Assembly (NCBI RefSeq): GCF_001905545.1
Contig: NZ_LIPD01000009.1
Span: 602,698-666,697 of the forward strand
From: Streptomyces sp. CB02056
GTDB lineage: Bacteria > Actinomycetota > Actinomycetes > Streptomycetales > Streptomycetaceae
DNA: 64,000 bases
Reading direction: 5' to 3'
The notes under the pieces are model-generated. The model saw only the letters and a program-made list of their open reading frames with translations, made no database searches and had not been told where the DNA came from. The position numbers were made by a program, and so were the translations under genes. Below are positions 33,945 through 42,834 of this stretch, in pieces (position 1 is the first letter of the stretch; the number at the start of each line of letters is the position of its first letter).

Positions 33945-34077
33945 TGACAAGCCGCCCGAACCCTCACCGTCCGCCCCAGCCTGCACGAATGCCCCACGGG
34001 AACGGCCGCGCGGCGCTAACCTCGGCTGCACGCAGTGATGGAGCTGTGACGCGAGCGGGCGAGGCGGAGGCACGACG

Positions 34078-37000
34078 GTGACCGAGCAGGAGAACGCAAT
34101 TCGGGCGGGTGCTGGTTCCGCCCACGAGGGCGACGGCACCGCGCCCCGGGTCCGGCTGCACGACCGCGACTCCGAACTGCGCTCGGTGGAGGCCGCCGTG
34201 GACCAGCTCTGCCGCGGCTTCGCCGCAGGTGGCACGGAGATCGGTGACCTGCTCACCTTCTCCGGCCGCCCCGGCATCGGAAAGACCAGTCTGCTGCACG
34301 AGGTCCGGCGGCTCGCCAAGCTCCGCGACGGCGCCACCGTGCTCTTCGCTCGAGGCGGAGAACGGCAGTTCAAGGATCCGTACCACGTGCTGCGGCAGCT
34401 GCTCCAGCCCGTGCTCAGCGACCTGCCGCCGGACGTGTTCGCCCAGGTCATGGGCACCTGGGAGGAGGTCGTCGGACCGGCCATGGGCCTCAAGCAGCCC
34501 AAGGCCGGCGCCCGCCGCCTCGACCCGCAGGGCGTGCGCGACGGCCTCGACTACGTCCTCACCCAGCTCGCGCCGCGCCGGGCGCCGATGGTGATGATCG
34601 TCGACGACCTGCACTGGGCGGACGGGGAGTCACTCTCCTGGCTGACCAAGTTCGCCATCCGATCGAGTGAACTTCCCGTCCTGCTCGTCTTCGCCTTCCG
34701 GGAGGACGAGAGCGACTGGCCCACCGAGACCCAGGAATTCCGCCGGGCCGTCCTCGGACTCAAGGCGCGCAGGCACGAGCTCAACCGCCTCAACCTCAGC
34801 TCGGTCACCGACATGATCCGTGCCGAACTCGGCGACAAGGCCGAGGAGGCCTTCTGCTACGAGTTCTGGAACGTCGTCAACGGCAACCCGTTCGAGGTCA
34901 TCGCCCTGCTCGACCAGGTCCGCGACCAGGAGCTCGAACCGGTCGAGGAGAACTCCCGGCAGCTGCGCGAACTCGCCGTCGACGCCACCGGGATGACCCT
35001 CAAGAGCTGGCTGGACCGGCTAGGCGCCAGCACCCTGCGGTATGCCTGGGCCTGCGCGATGCTGGGCACCGACATCCGGGTCGACCTCGCCACCCGGATC
35101 TCCACCCAGAGCACCGAGGGCGCCCGCGAGTCCATCAAGCAGCTGCGCAAGCAGCGCGTGCTGACCCAGACCCCCAACGGGAACCTGGAGTTCGTCCACC
35201 CGCTGATCGCCAGCTCCATCTACAACACCATGCCTGACGCCACCCGCCTCGGCATGCACGGCATCGCCGCCGCCGAGATCGAGAACGCCGGACTCGGCCT
35301 GCTCGCCGCCTCCCGCCACCTGGTCGAGACCCACTCCGGCGAGGGCGACGACCGGATCGTCAAGAAGCTGCGCCGCGCCGCCATCGAACACCAGCTGATC
35401 GGAGCCCCCGAGGCCGCCCAGCGCTGTCTGCACCGCGCGCTCAACGAGCCGCCCGCCGACGAGATCAAGGCCGAGGTGATGTACGAACTCGGCTGCTCCG
35501 CACTGCTCACCGACCCCGTCGCCACCGTCAACCAGCTCAAGCTGGCCCTCGACCCCGACGAGCTGCCGCTGCGGCCCGAACTGCGCGTGGACGCCACCTT
35601 CCGGCTCTCCGAGGTGCTCGCCCACGCCGGTGAGCTGGGCGAGGCCGCCCTGGTCTGCCAGCGCGAGGCCGAGCAGACCGTCGACCCGGCCGGGCGTCAG
35701 CGGCTCCAGGCCGCCTCGTTCATGTGGCACGCCTTCCGCAAGTCCGAGGAGGACGGCCCGGGCCGCTCCGCCCGGCTCGGCGAGATGTGCCGGAGCCTGA
35801 ACGGCAAGGAGGCCTCCGCCCGGGCCGTACTCGCCATGCGCGCCTGGGACCTCACCCTGCGCGGCGCCCCGTCCGCGGAGGCGCTCGCGCTCGCCGACGA
35901 GGTCCTCGACGGCGGGCGGCTGCCCAAGGGCCTCGGGTGGACCGACACCACCTGGGGCTTCGAACTGCCCTCGATGCTCTGCCTCACGTACATCTACAAC
36001 GACCGCATCGCCCAGGCCGAACGGCTGGCCGCGGACGCCATCATCCAGTTCGAGGTGGCCGGTTGGAGCGGTGCCCACCGGGGCTTCGCCTACTTCCTGA
36101 TGGGCCTGGCCCGGTTCCGCCGCGGCCTGCTCGCCGAAGCCGAGGACTTCCTGCGCCGGGCGCACCGCATCTCCGAGCGGATCGGGGACATGCTGCCGCT
36201 GGCCTGGGACGCGGTCGGCGTGCTGGTCGACACCCTGCTCGCCCGCGGCCGGATCGACGAGGCCTGGCAGCTGGCCAACGACTCCGGCTTCCACCCGCCG
36301 TACCACGCGACCGCCATGGTGCTGCCGGACGCCGCCTCGTTGTACGGCAAGCTGCTGGTCGCCAAGACCCGCAACGCGGGCGCGGCCGCCGCGCTCACCG
36401 AGGCCGGCTCCCAGCTGGAGATCCGCGGCTGGCGCAACACCGTCTGGGCGCCCTGGGCAGGCCACCTCGCCATCGCGATCGCGGGCGACGAGCCCGAGCG
36501 TGCCCGGGAGTACGCCCAGAAGGCGGTCCATGACGCGCGGGCCTTCGGCACCGCCTCGGCGATCGGCAGCGCGCTGCGGCTGTACGCGCGGATCGAGCAC
36601 GGCCGACAGGCGGTCGAGCTGCTGGAGGAGGCCGTGGCGTACCTCGGGCAGTCCCCGGCCGGCTACGAGCACGCCGTCGCGCTGGTCGACCTCGGGGCCG
36701 CGCTGCGCCGGGTCGGCCGGCTGGACGACGCCCAGGAGTGCCTGTACCAGGGCATCGAGCTGGCCCAGCACTGCTCGGCGGAGGGGCTGGTCGACCGGGC
36801 GCGGCAGGAGCTCGCCAACTACGGCCTGCGGCCCAACCGGGTGGGGCTGCGCGACTTCCGGGACACCCTGGAGACGCTCAGCAGCTCGGAGTGGGAGGTC
36901 GCCAAGCGGGCCGTGCAGGGCGTGCCGCCGCAGCGGATCGCCGACGAGCTCGGGGTGCCGATCGGAATCGTCAACCGGCGGCTGGCGGCGGTCTACCGCA

Positions 37001-37092
37001 AGGCGGGCAGCGGGCCGGACGGCCTGGCCTCGGCGCTCGGGCTGCCGCCGCAGCAGCGGGACCTGGGGCGGCTGGGGGACCTGAACGACTAG
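34078..37092 (+). CDS. LAL-type (large ATP-binding LuxR) transcription regulator
   Basis: A 1004-residue regulator of STAND/MalT architecture. An N-terminal ATPase has Walker A GRPGIGKT (63-70) and Walker B MIVDDLHWAD (near 172-181). A long helical TPR-like region spans about 420-900. The C-terminal LuxR helix-turn-helix (about 938-980) reads LSSSEWEVAKRAVQGVPPQRIADELGVP then NRRLAAVYRKAG; it diverges from the usual TPRE start. GTG 34078 is the start. LAL proteins typically activate nearby natural-product or sugar genes; the divergent terpene synthase is the obvious candidate. A hairpin follows the stop. Confidence 0.9.
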   Translation: MTEQENAIRAGAGSAHEGDGTAPRVRLHDRDSELRSVEAAVDQLCRGFAAGGTEIGDLLTFSGRPGIGKTSLLHEVRRLAKLRDGATVLFARGGERQFKDPYHVLRQLLQPVLSDLPPDVFAQVMGTWEEVVGPAMGLKQPKAGARRLDPQGVRDGLDYVLTQLAPRRAPMVMIVDDLHWADGESLSWLTKFAIRSSELPVLLVFAFREDESDWPTETQEFRRAVLGLKARRHELNRLNLSSVTDMIRAELGDKAEEAFCYEFWNVVNGNPFEVIALLDQVRDQELEPVEENSRQLRELAVDATGMTLKSWLDRLGASTLRYAWACAMLGTDIRVDLATRISTQSTEGARESIKQLRKQRVLTQTPNGNLEFVHPLIASSIYNTMPDATRLGMHGIAAAEIENAGLGLLAASRHLVETHSGEGDDRIVKKLRRAAIEHQLIGAPEAAQRCLHRALNEPPADEIKAEVMYELGCSALLTDPVATVNQLKLALDPDELPLRPELRVDATFRLSEVLAHAGELGEAALVCQREAEQTVDPAGRQRLQAASFMWHAFRKSEEDGPGRSARLGEMCRSLNGKEASARAVLAMRAWDLTLRGAPSAEALALADEVLDGGRLPKGLGWTDTTWGFELPSMLCLTYIYNDRIAQAERLAADAIIQFEVAGWSGAHRGFAYFLMGLARFRRGLLAEAEDFLRRAHRISERIGDMLPLAWDAVGVLVDTLLARGRIDEAWQLANDSGFHPPYHATAMVLPDAASLYGKLLVAKTRNAGAAAALTEAGSQLEIRGWRNTVWAPWAGHLAIAIAGDEPERAREYAQKAVHDARAFGTASAIGSALRLYARIEHGRQAVELLEEAVAYLGQSPAGYEHAVALVDLGAALRRVGRLDDAQECLYQGIELAQHCSAEGLVDRARQELANYGLRPNRVGLRDFRDTLETLSSSEWEVAKRAVQGVPPQRIADELGVPIGIVNRRLAAVYRKAGSGPDGLASALGLPPQQRDLGRLGDLND

Positions 37093-37109
37093 GCGGGCGA
37101 GGGGCGGGT

Positions 37110-37135
37110 GCCGGGCGCGGCGGTCAGCGCCCGGC
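37110..37135 (+). terminator. Hairpin terminator after the LAL gene
   Basis: GCCGGGCGC pairs with GCGCCCGGC (9 bp) over an 8-base loop, 18 bases after the stop. Confidence 0.65.
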
Positions 37136-37337
37136 GGTCGGGTCCGGCGCCCGGTGAGCGTGGCGGGCGCCCGGTGGTGGACGGCGGCGCGCGGGGCGGC
37201 GCGTGGGCTGGTGGATGCGCCCCCGCTGCCGCCGCCGTCGCTAGGCTGACGGACACGGGGCTGCCGCGGCGCCCCCTCGACGGACCCGGAACCGGGCGGC
37301 CGCGGTGCAACGCCCGCCGCCAGTGAGGAGCAGGCCA

Positions 37338-38405
37338 ATGGCGAGCGAGGCCACCAGCGTGCGGCAGGAACCCCTGGACCCTTCGGGCGCGGGTGCCGCG
37401 ATCGAGCGCTGGACGCTCACGGCCGGCCCGTACGAGGCGAGCGTGCTCACCCTCGGGGCGACCCTGCACACCCTGAGCGCACCGGACCGCTCCGGCCGCT
37501 CCGCCCAACTGCTGCTTGCCACCGACCGGTTGTCCGAGATCCTCGGCCCGGCCCGGCACTACGGCACGGTGGTGGGCCGGTACGCCAACCGGATCGACCG
37601 CTCGTCGGTCACCATCGACGGCGAGGAGCACCAGCTCGCTCCGACCGGCGGCGGCATGACCATCCACGGCGGTCCGGACGGCTTCGCGCACCGGATGTGG
37701 GCGGCCGAGCCGGTCGAGGGCGGGGTGCGGCTGGCGCTGCACAGCCCGGACGGGGACCAGGGCTTCCCCGGCGCGTTGGACGTCACCGTCACGTACACCC
37801 TGGACGCCTCCGGTGAGCTGGTGATCGCCTACCGTGCCGTCACCAGCAAGCCGACCGTCGTCAACCTGACCAACCACGCGTACTTCAACCTCGCGGGTGA
37901 AGGCAGCGGCGACGTCCTGGGCCACCTGCTCACCCTGGACGCCGACGCGTACACCCCGGCCGACGAGCGGCAGATCCCGTACGGTCGGACCGAGCCGGTG
38001 GCCGGCACGCCGTTCGACTTCACGGCGGCCACGCCGATCGGCAAGTCGGTGCACGACGAGCACCCCCAGCTGGCCGGGCCCGGCGGCTACGACCACAACT
38101 GGGTGCTGCGCGCCCGTCCCGCGGACGGGGCCCCGGTGCGGGCCGCGCTGCTGGAGGACCCGGTCAGCGGCCGCACCCTGGAGGTGCTGACCACCGAGCC
38201 GGGCATCCAGGTCTACACGGCGAACAAGTTCCAGGGCGCGGTCACCGGCGCGAGCGGCGTCCCGTACGGGCCGTTCGCCGGGATCGCCCTGGAGACCCAG
38301 CACTTCCCGGACTCCCCGCACCACCCGGCGTTCCCCAGCACGGAGCTGCGGCCGGGGGAGGAGTTCCGCTCGACCACCGTGCTCCGGCTGGGGACCCACC
38401 AGTAG
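37338..38405 (+). CDS. galM: Aldose 1-epimerase (galactose mutarotase)
   Basis: Interconverts alpha and beta anomers of aldohexoses. A 355-residue beta-sandwich protein with GalM signatures: GRYANRIDRSSVTIDG, IHGGPDGF (His of the sugar site), LTNHAYFNL (catalytic His) and ALETQHFPDSPHH (catalytic Glu in ETQHF). ATG 37338 follows GAGGAG; an upstream in-frame start at 37305 has no ribosome site. TAGGCT at 37242-37247 may be a -10 box. It is near but not part of the mal operon; a convergent GNAT gene follows after 74 bases. Confidence 0.92.
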   Translation: MASEATSVRQEPLDPSGAGAAIERWTLTAGPYEASVLTLGATLHTLSAPDRSGRSAQLLLATDRLSEILGPARHYGTVVGRYANRIDRSSVTIDGEEHQLAPTGGGMTIHGGPDGFAHRMWAAEPVEGGVRLALHSPDGDQGFPGALDVTVTYTLDASGELVIAYRAVTSKPTVVNLTNHAYFNLAGEGSGDVLGHLLTLDADAYTPADERQIPYGRTEPVAGTPFDFTAATPIGKSVHDEHPQLAGPGGYDHNWVLRARPADGAPVRAALLEDPVSGRTLEVLTTEPGIQVYTANKFQGAVTGASGVPYGPFAGIALETQHFPDSPHHPAFPSTELRPGEEFRSTTVLRLGTHQ

Positions 38406-38479
38406 GACCGGTGGGAAGGGCTGACGGCTGGGACCGACCGGCAGGGCTGATCAGGAGGACCGGCCGGCCGGGGCCGGCG

Positions 38480-38983
38480 CTACGGCCGCAGGTCCCGGCG
38501 CATGCAGAGCCGGGGCCAGCGGTCCAGGCCGTGCTCGGCCTCCTTGCGGCGGATCTCCCGCAGGCCCGGCGTGAGTTCCTCCTCGGCCAGCGGCCGAAAG
38601 CCGCAGCGGGCGTAGTAGGGGGCGTTCCAGGGGACCTCAACGAAGGTCGTGAGGGTGAGCGCGGGGGCGTCGGCGGTTTCGGCGAGGTGCTCGATCAGCG
38701 CCCGGCCGATGCCGCGGCGGGCGTGGTCGGGGTGCACGGAGACCTGTTCGATGTGGAGGGCGCCGTCCACCGGTTCGGCGAGCAGGTAGGCGGCGACGGT
38801 TCCGTCGGGGGCCTCGGCGAGCAGGGCGACGCCCCGCTCCAGGTAGTGCGCCAGCTCCTCGGGTGCGGGGGGTTCGTCCTCGGCGATCTCCGGCATGCCG
38901 ATCGCGGCGAAGGGTGCGCCGGCGGCCCGCTCCAGCTCGGCGAGCAGCGGAAGTTCGTCCCTGGTGACGGCTCTGATTCGCAT
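38480..38983 (-). CDS. GNAT-family N-acetyltransferase
   Basis: A 167-residue acetyl-CoA-dependent acetyltransferase. The acetyl-CoA pyrophosphate loop is HARRGIGRALIEHL (Q/RxxGxG/A variant), preceded by IEQVSVHPDH and followed by TFVEVPWNAPYYARCGFRPL, the usual order of GNAT strands. ATG 38983 is chosen; the frame extends to 39088 without homology. Substrate unknown. It is divergent from malE with 310 bases between, which contain the mal operator. Confidence 0.88.
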   Translation of the reverse strand: MRIRAVTRDELPLLAELERAAGAPFAAIGMPEIAEDEPPAPEELAHYLERGVALLAEAPDGTVAAYLLAEPVDGALHIEQVSVHPDHARRGIGRALIEHLAETADAPALTLTTFVEVPWNAPYYARCGFRPLAEEELTPGLREIRRKEAEHGLDRWPRLCMRRDLRP

Positions 38984-39136
38984 GCGTCCAGTTTGCTGCA
39001 GAGCGTTTCCGGCCACGCACGGTGGTTCCGTCGGCCAGCCCACGGAGGGGTGAATCGGGCGAAACGGGACAATCGGTGCCGCCGTCAACTACCGAGTGGC
39101 TACGTCCAGGACACGCGGGCGTAACGATCGCGGTTT

Positions 39137-39157
39137 CTTGCAGAAACTTGCTGCAAG
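39137..39157. promoter_or_regulatory. MalR-type operator upstream of malE
   Basis: CTTGCAG and CTGCAAG form a 7-bp dyad with a 7-base spacer, 137 bases before the malE ATG. Repeats of the CTTGCAG type at malE promoters are known targets of the LacI-family MalR/Reg1 of Streptomyces. A further CTTGCG occurs at 39172-39177, and TTAACT at 39184-39189 could be part of the promoter. Confidence 0.65.
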
Positions 39158-39293
39158 GACTTTCCGTCCCTCTTGCGCCGCTGTTAACTTCCTTCCCGAG
39201 CCCGACGGCAGCAACGGTGCGGTCGGCACGAGGCAGCCATTATGCGCCTGTCTCGGAACATCTCGGGCACCCCCACCCTCCCTAGGAGTTCTC

Positions 39294-40571
39294 ATGCGGC
39301 GTGGCATCGCGGCCTCTGCCCTCGTTGTGGCCCTCGCGGTCTCGATGGCTGCCTGTGGCAGCAGCGGCTCCAGCTCCGACGGCAAGGCCGACGGGCCGGT
39401 CACCCTCACGTACTGGGACACGTCGAACGCCACCAACGAGGCGCCGAACTACCAGGAGCTCGTCAAGAAGTTCGAGGCTGCGAACCCGACCGTCAAGGTC
39501 GACTTCGTCAACGTGCCGTTCGACCAGGCGCAGAACAAGCTGCAGACCGCCATGGGGGCCAAGGGTGCTCCGGACGTGTTCCGCTCCGAGGTCGGCTGGA
39601 CCGCCGCCTTCGCCAAGGCCGGCTTCCTGGAGCCGCTGGACGGCACCCCGGCCGCCGCCGACACCTCCGCCTTCCAGCCGAGCCTGATCCAGCAGGCCAA
39701 GTACGAGGGCAAGCTGTACGGCGTTCCGCTGGTGACCGACACGCTCGGCCTGCTCTACAACAAGGAGCTGTTCACCAAGGCCGGCATCACCGAGGCGCCG
39801 AAGACCTGGGACGAGCTGAAGACCGACGCCGCCGCCGTCAAGGAGAAGGCCGGCGTGGACGGCTTCTGGCTGAAGGCCGCGGACGGCTACTACGCGATGC
39901 CGTTCCTGTACGGCGAGGGCACCGACACCGTCGACGCCGCTGGCAAGAAGATCAGCGTCGCCTCGCCGGAGGCCGTCAAGGCCGTCGAGACCTACAAGAC
40001 GATGTTCACCTCGCCCGGCACCGTCAAGGCCGACGTCACCACCGACGCCTACGCCCACATGATGGACGCCTTCAACAGCGGCAAGGTCGCGGCGATCGTC
40101 CAGGGCCCCTGGGAGATCACCAACATCTACAAGGGCTCGGCCTTCGCCGACAAGAACAACCTCGGCATCGCCGCCGTCCCGGCCGGCTCCAGCGGCAAGG
40201 CCGCCGCTCCCACCGGTGGTCACAACATCGCCGTGTACGCGGGTGCCGACAAGGCCCACAAGGCCGCCGCGGAGAAGTTCGCCGCCTTCATGACCTCGGC
40301 CGAGAGCCAGGCGTTCATCGCGCAGAAGAACTCCACCCTGCCGACCCGCTCCGACGCCTTCACCGCCGACGTCAAGGCCGACCCGGGCATCGCCGGCTTT
40401 CAGGCCGTGCTGAGCAGCGCCAAGCCGCGCCCCGAACTGCCCGAGTACAGCTCGCTGTTCGCCTCGCTGAGCACCAACCTGGGCAAGGCCGTCCAGGGTA
40501 CGAGCACCCAGGACGCGCTGAACACCGTCTCCACCGACTACGCCAAGCTCCTGCCGGGCTTCGCCAAGTAG
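39294..40571 (+). CDS. malE: Maltose/maltodextrin-binding lipoprotein
   Basis: A 425-residue extracytoplasmic receptor. The signal ends in a lipobox at MAACG (C21), followed by a Gly/Ser-rich tether. The SBP1 family pattern is evident: LTYWDTSNATNEAPNYQELVKKFEAANPTVKV, PDVFRSEVGWTAAFAKAGFLEPLD, and VAAIVQGPWEITNIY. ATG 39294 follows TAGGAG. It heads malEFG and an alpha-glucosidase, so maltodextrins are imported and cleaved to glucose. A dyad typical of MalR lies upstream, and repeat copy C separates it from malF. Confidence 0.93.
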   Translation: MRRGIAASALVVALAVSMAACGSSGSSSDGKADGPVTLTYWDTSNATNEAPNYQELVKKFEAANPTVKVDFVNVPFDQAQNKLQTAMGAKGAPDVFRSEVGWTAAFAKAGFLEPLDGTPAAADTSAFQPSLIQQAKYEGKLYGVPLVTDTLGLLYNKELFTKAGITEAPKTWDELKTDAAAVKEKAGVDGFWLKAADGYYAMPFLYGEGTDTVDAAGKKISVASPEAVKAVETYKTMFTSPGTVKADVTTDAYAHMMDAFNSGKVAAIVQGPWEITNIYKGSAFADKNNLGIAAVPAGSSGKAAAPTGGHNIAVYAGADKAHKAAAEKFAAFMTSAESQAFIAQKNSTLPTRSDAFTADVKADPGIAGFQAVLSSAKPRPELPEYSSLFASLSTNLGKAVQGTSTQDALNTVSTDYAKLLPGFAK

Positions 40572-40620
40572 TCCCTGTGCCCGGCCCGCCGGTCGACGGG
40601 TGACAGCGGACGAGGAGCGG

Positions 40621-40695
40621 CCGAACGCGTGACGGCGAACGAATAACAGAGAACAGATTTCATCACCTGTCAGTTGTTCGCCGTCCGTCGTTCGG
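40621..40695. repeat. Interspersed inverted repeat, copy C, between malE and malF
   Basis: Outer stem CCGAACG (40621-40627) with CGTTCGG (40689-40695), then a 10-bp stem GACGGCGAAC (40631-40640) with GTTCGCCGTC (40676-40685). AACAGATTTCA (40652-40662) matches copy A exactly. It fills the centre of the 202-base malE-malF spacer. Confidence 0.78.
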
Positions 40696-40773
40696 CGCCG
40701 CCCCTCACCTGTCGCCCCCCGGAGGGCCGGGCCGTCGGCTCCCCCCGAGAATCCCCCCGAGAAGGTGCAAACG

Positions 40774-41775
40774 ATGTCAGTCGCCGTGCAGGGCGCCACC
40801 GGCAAGGGCAGCCGGGAGCGCGAGCAGCGTCCGGGCCTGCTGGAACGCGTCAAGCGGTCCTACGCCAAGCACTGGTACGCCTACGCGATGATCGCCCCGG
40901 TCGTGCTGGTGCTCGGCGTGCTGGTGCTCTACCCGCTCGCCGAGGGCATCTGGCTCACCCTCACCGACGCCAACAGCCTCAACATGGCGCGCAAGATCGG
41001 CGTCAACGAGATCCCGGCGACCTACCAGTTCGTCGGCTTCCACAACTACACCGACATCCTGTGGGGCCCGGGCTCGTACGACCGCTTCTGGTCGCACTTC
41101 GTCTGGACCATCGCCTGGACGGCCGTCTGCGTCTTCCTGCACTACACCCTCGGGCTCGGCCTCGCGCTGCTGCTCAACCAGAAGCTGCGCGGCCGCGCCG
41201 CCTACCGGATGCTGCTCATCCTGCCGTGGGCCGTACCGACCTTCGTCACCGTCTTCTCCTGGCGGCTGATGCTCGCCGACGGCGGCGTCGTCAACAGCAT
41301 CCTCTCCTTCCTGCACCTGCCCGAGCCGGGCTGGCTCACCGAGCCGTGGGCGCAGAAGGCGGCCGCGATCATGGTGAACACCTGGGCCGGCGTGCCGTTC
41401 ATGATGATCTCGCTGCTCGGCGGCCTCCAGTCGATCCCGGCCGAGCTGTACGAGGCCGCCGAGATGGACGGCGCCACCGCCTGGCAGCGCTTCCGGTACG
41501 TCACCCTGCCCGGTCTGCGCTCCGTCTCCTCCACGGTCGTGCTGCTCGGCGTGATCTGGACGTTCAACCAGTTCAACGTGATCTTCCTGCTGTTCGGCAC
41601 CGGCGCCCCCGACGCCCAGCTGCTGGTCACCTGGGCGTACCGCCTCGGCTTCGGCCAGATCCCGCGGGACTACGCGCAGTCCGCCGCCTACGGCGTGATC
41701 CTGCTGTCCATCCTGATCGTCTTCACCGCCTTCTACCGGCGCTGGCTCGCCCGCAACGAGCAGGCCAACGGCTGA
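40774..41775 (+). CDS. malF: Maltose ABC transporter permease MalF
   Basis: A 333-residue permease with six or more membrane helices. The EAA loop reads IPAELYEAAEMDGATAWQRFRYVTLPGL, the docking site for the shared ATPase (MsiK in Streptomyces, not encoded here). ATG 40774 is preferred because GAGAAGG lies 9 bases upstream; GTG 40765 overlaps it. The absence of a malK-type ATPase gene is normal for streptomycete sugar operons. Confidence 0.92.
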   Translation: MSVAVQGATGKGSREREQRPGLLERVKRSYAKHWYAYAMIAPVVLVLGVLVLYPLAEGIWLTLTDANSLNMARKIGVNEIPATYQFVGFHNYTDILWGPGSYDRFWSHFVWTIAWTAVCVFLHYTLGLGLALLLNQKLRGRAAYRMLLILPWAVPTFVTVFSWRLMLADGGVVNSILSFLHLPEPGWLTEPWAQKAAAIMVNTWAGVPFMMISLLGGLQSIPAELYEAAEMDGATAWQRFRYVTLPGLRSVSSTVVLLGVIWTFNQFNVIFLLFGTGAPDAQLLVTWAYRLGFGQIPRDYAQSAAYGVILLSILIVFTAFYRRWLARNEQANG

Positions 41776-41815
41776 GGCCCCGGACCCAGTTGACCCACGA
41801 AGGCAGGTACCCCCG

Positions 41816-42721
41816 ATGAGCACCACCACCGAACTCCCGGCCCGTGCGGCGGCCCCGGCCCCGGCGGCCCGGCCCGCCAAGGTCCGCCGCCGCGGCGAGC
41901 GCAGCCCGCTGGCCCGGGCGCTGTCCCACGGCACCCTGATCCTGGCCGGCCTGATCGCGCTGTTCCCGGTCGCGTGGATCCTGTTCGTCTCGCTCGGCCC
42001 GGACAAGACCGACTACCTCCACCCCGGCCAGATCCTCGACAAGCTGACGCTGTCGAACTACCAGCACGTGCTGTCCGACACCGACTTCTTCACCTGGTTC
42101 GGCAACGCCCTGCTGGTCTCCGGGGTCACCACCGTGTTCGGCGTGATGCTCGCCGCCACCACCGGCTACGCCGTCTCCCGGATGAAGTTCCCCGGGCACA
42201 AGCCGCTGATGTGGTCGCTGCTGGTCACCCAGATGTTCCCGATCGCGGTGCTGATCGTCCCGATGTACACGATGCTCTCCGAACTCGGCCTGCTGGACAG
42301 CTACACCGGCCTGATCCTGGTCTACTCGACCACCACCGTGCCGTACTGCGCCTGGCTGCTGAAGGGCTACTTCGACACCATCCCGGTGGAGATCGACGAG
42401 GCCGGCCGGGTCGACGGGCTCAGCCCGTTCGGCACCTTCTGGCGGCTGGTGCTGCCGCTCGCCCGCCCGGGCCTGGCGGTGGCGGCCTTCTACTCGTTCC
42501 TCACCTACTGGGCCGAGGTGCCGTTCGCCTCCACGTTCATGCTCAGCTCCGACAAGTACACGCTGGCCGTGGGCCTGCAGACCTTCGTCAGCGAGCACGA
42601 CGCCCAGTGGAACCTGATGGCCGCGACCGCCGTGCTGATCGCGATCCCGTCCGCGGCCTTCTTCTACCTGGTGCAGCGCCACCTGGTCACCGGTCTGACC
42701 GCCGGCGCCTCCAAGTCGTAG
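41816..42721 (+). CDS. malG: Maltose ABC transporter permease MalG
   Basis: A 301-residue permease. After an Ala/Pro/Arg-rich cytoplasmic N-terminus (about 1-35) there are six helices; the EAA loop is IPVEIDEAGRVDGLSPFGTFWRLVLPLA. The C-terminus LTAGASKS is usual for MalG. ATG 41816 follows GAAGGCAGG and lies 40 bases after malF. It pairs with MalF to form the translocation channel. Confidence 0.93.
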   Translation: MSTTTELPARAAAPAPAARPAKVRRRGERSPLARALSHGTLILAGLIALFPVAWILFVSLGPDKTDYLHPGQILDKLTLSNYQHVLSDTDFFTWFGNALLVSGVTTVFGVMLAATTGYAVSRMKFPGHKPLMWSLLVTQMFPIAVLIVPMYTMLSELGLLDSYTGLILVYSTTTVPYCAWLLKGYFDTIPVEIDEAGRVDGLSPFGTFWRLVLPLARPGLAVAAFYSFLTYWAEVPFASTFMLSSDKYTLAVGLQTFVSEHDAQWNLMAATAVLIAIPSAAFFYLVQRHLVTGLTAGASKS

Positions 42722-42834
42722 CGCGCCACCGCGTCGTCACGCACCACCCGCAACGCCGCCGCTCCCGACCACGTCGTCACGCGCCTCCACGTCCCGGCGC
42801 CTTCCGCTCCTCTAGTCCCCAAGGGATACCGTCC

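Noticed and set aside
42722..42834. Repeated CACGCGTCGTCACGC-like words after malG as a repeat element
   Set aside because: Only loose GTCACGC similarity, no pairing arms; likely chance in GC-rich DNA.
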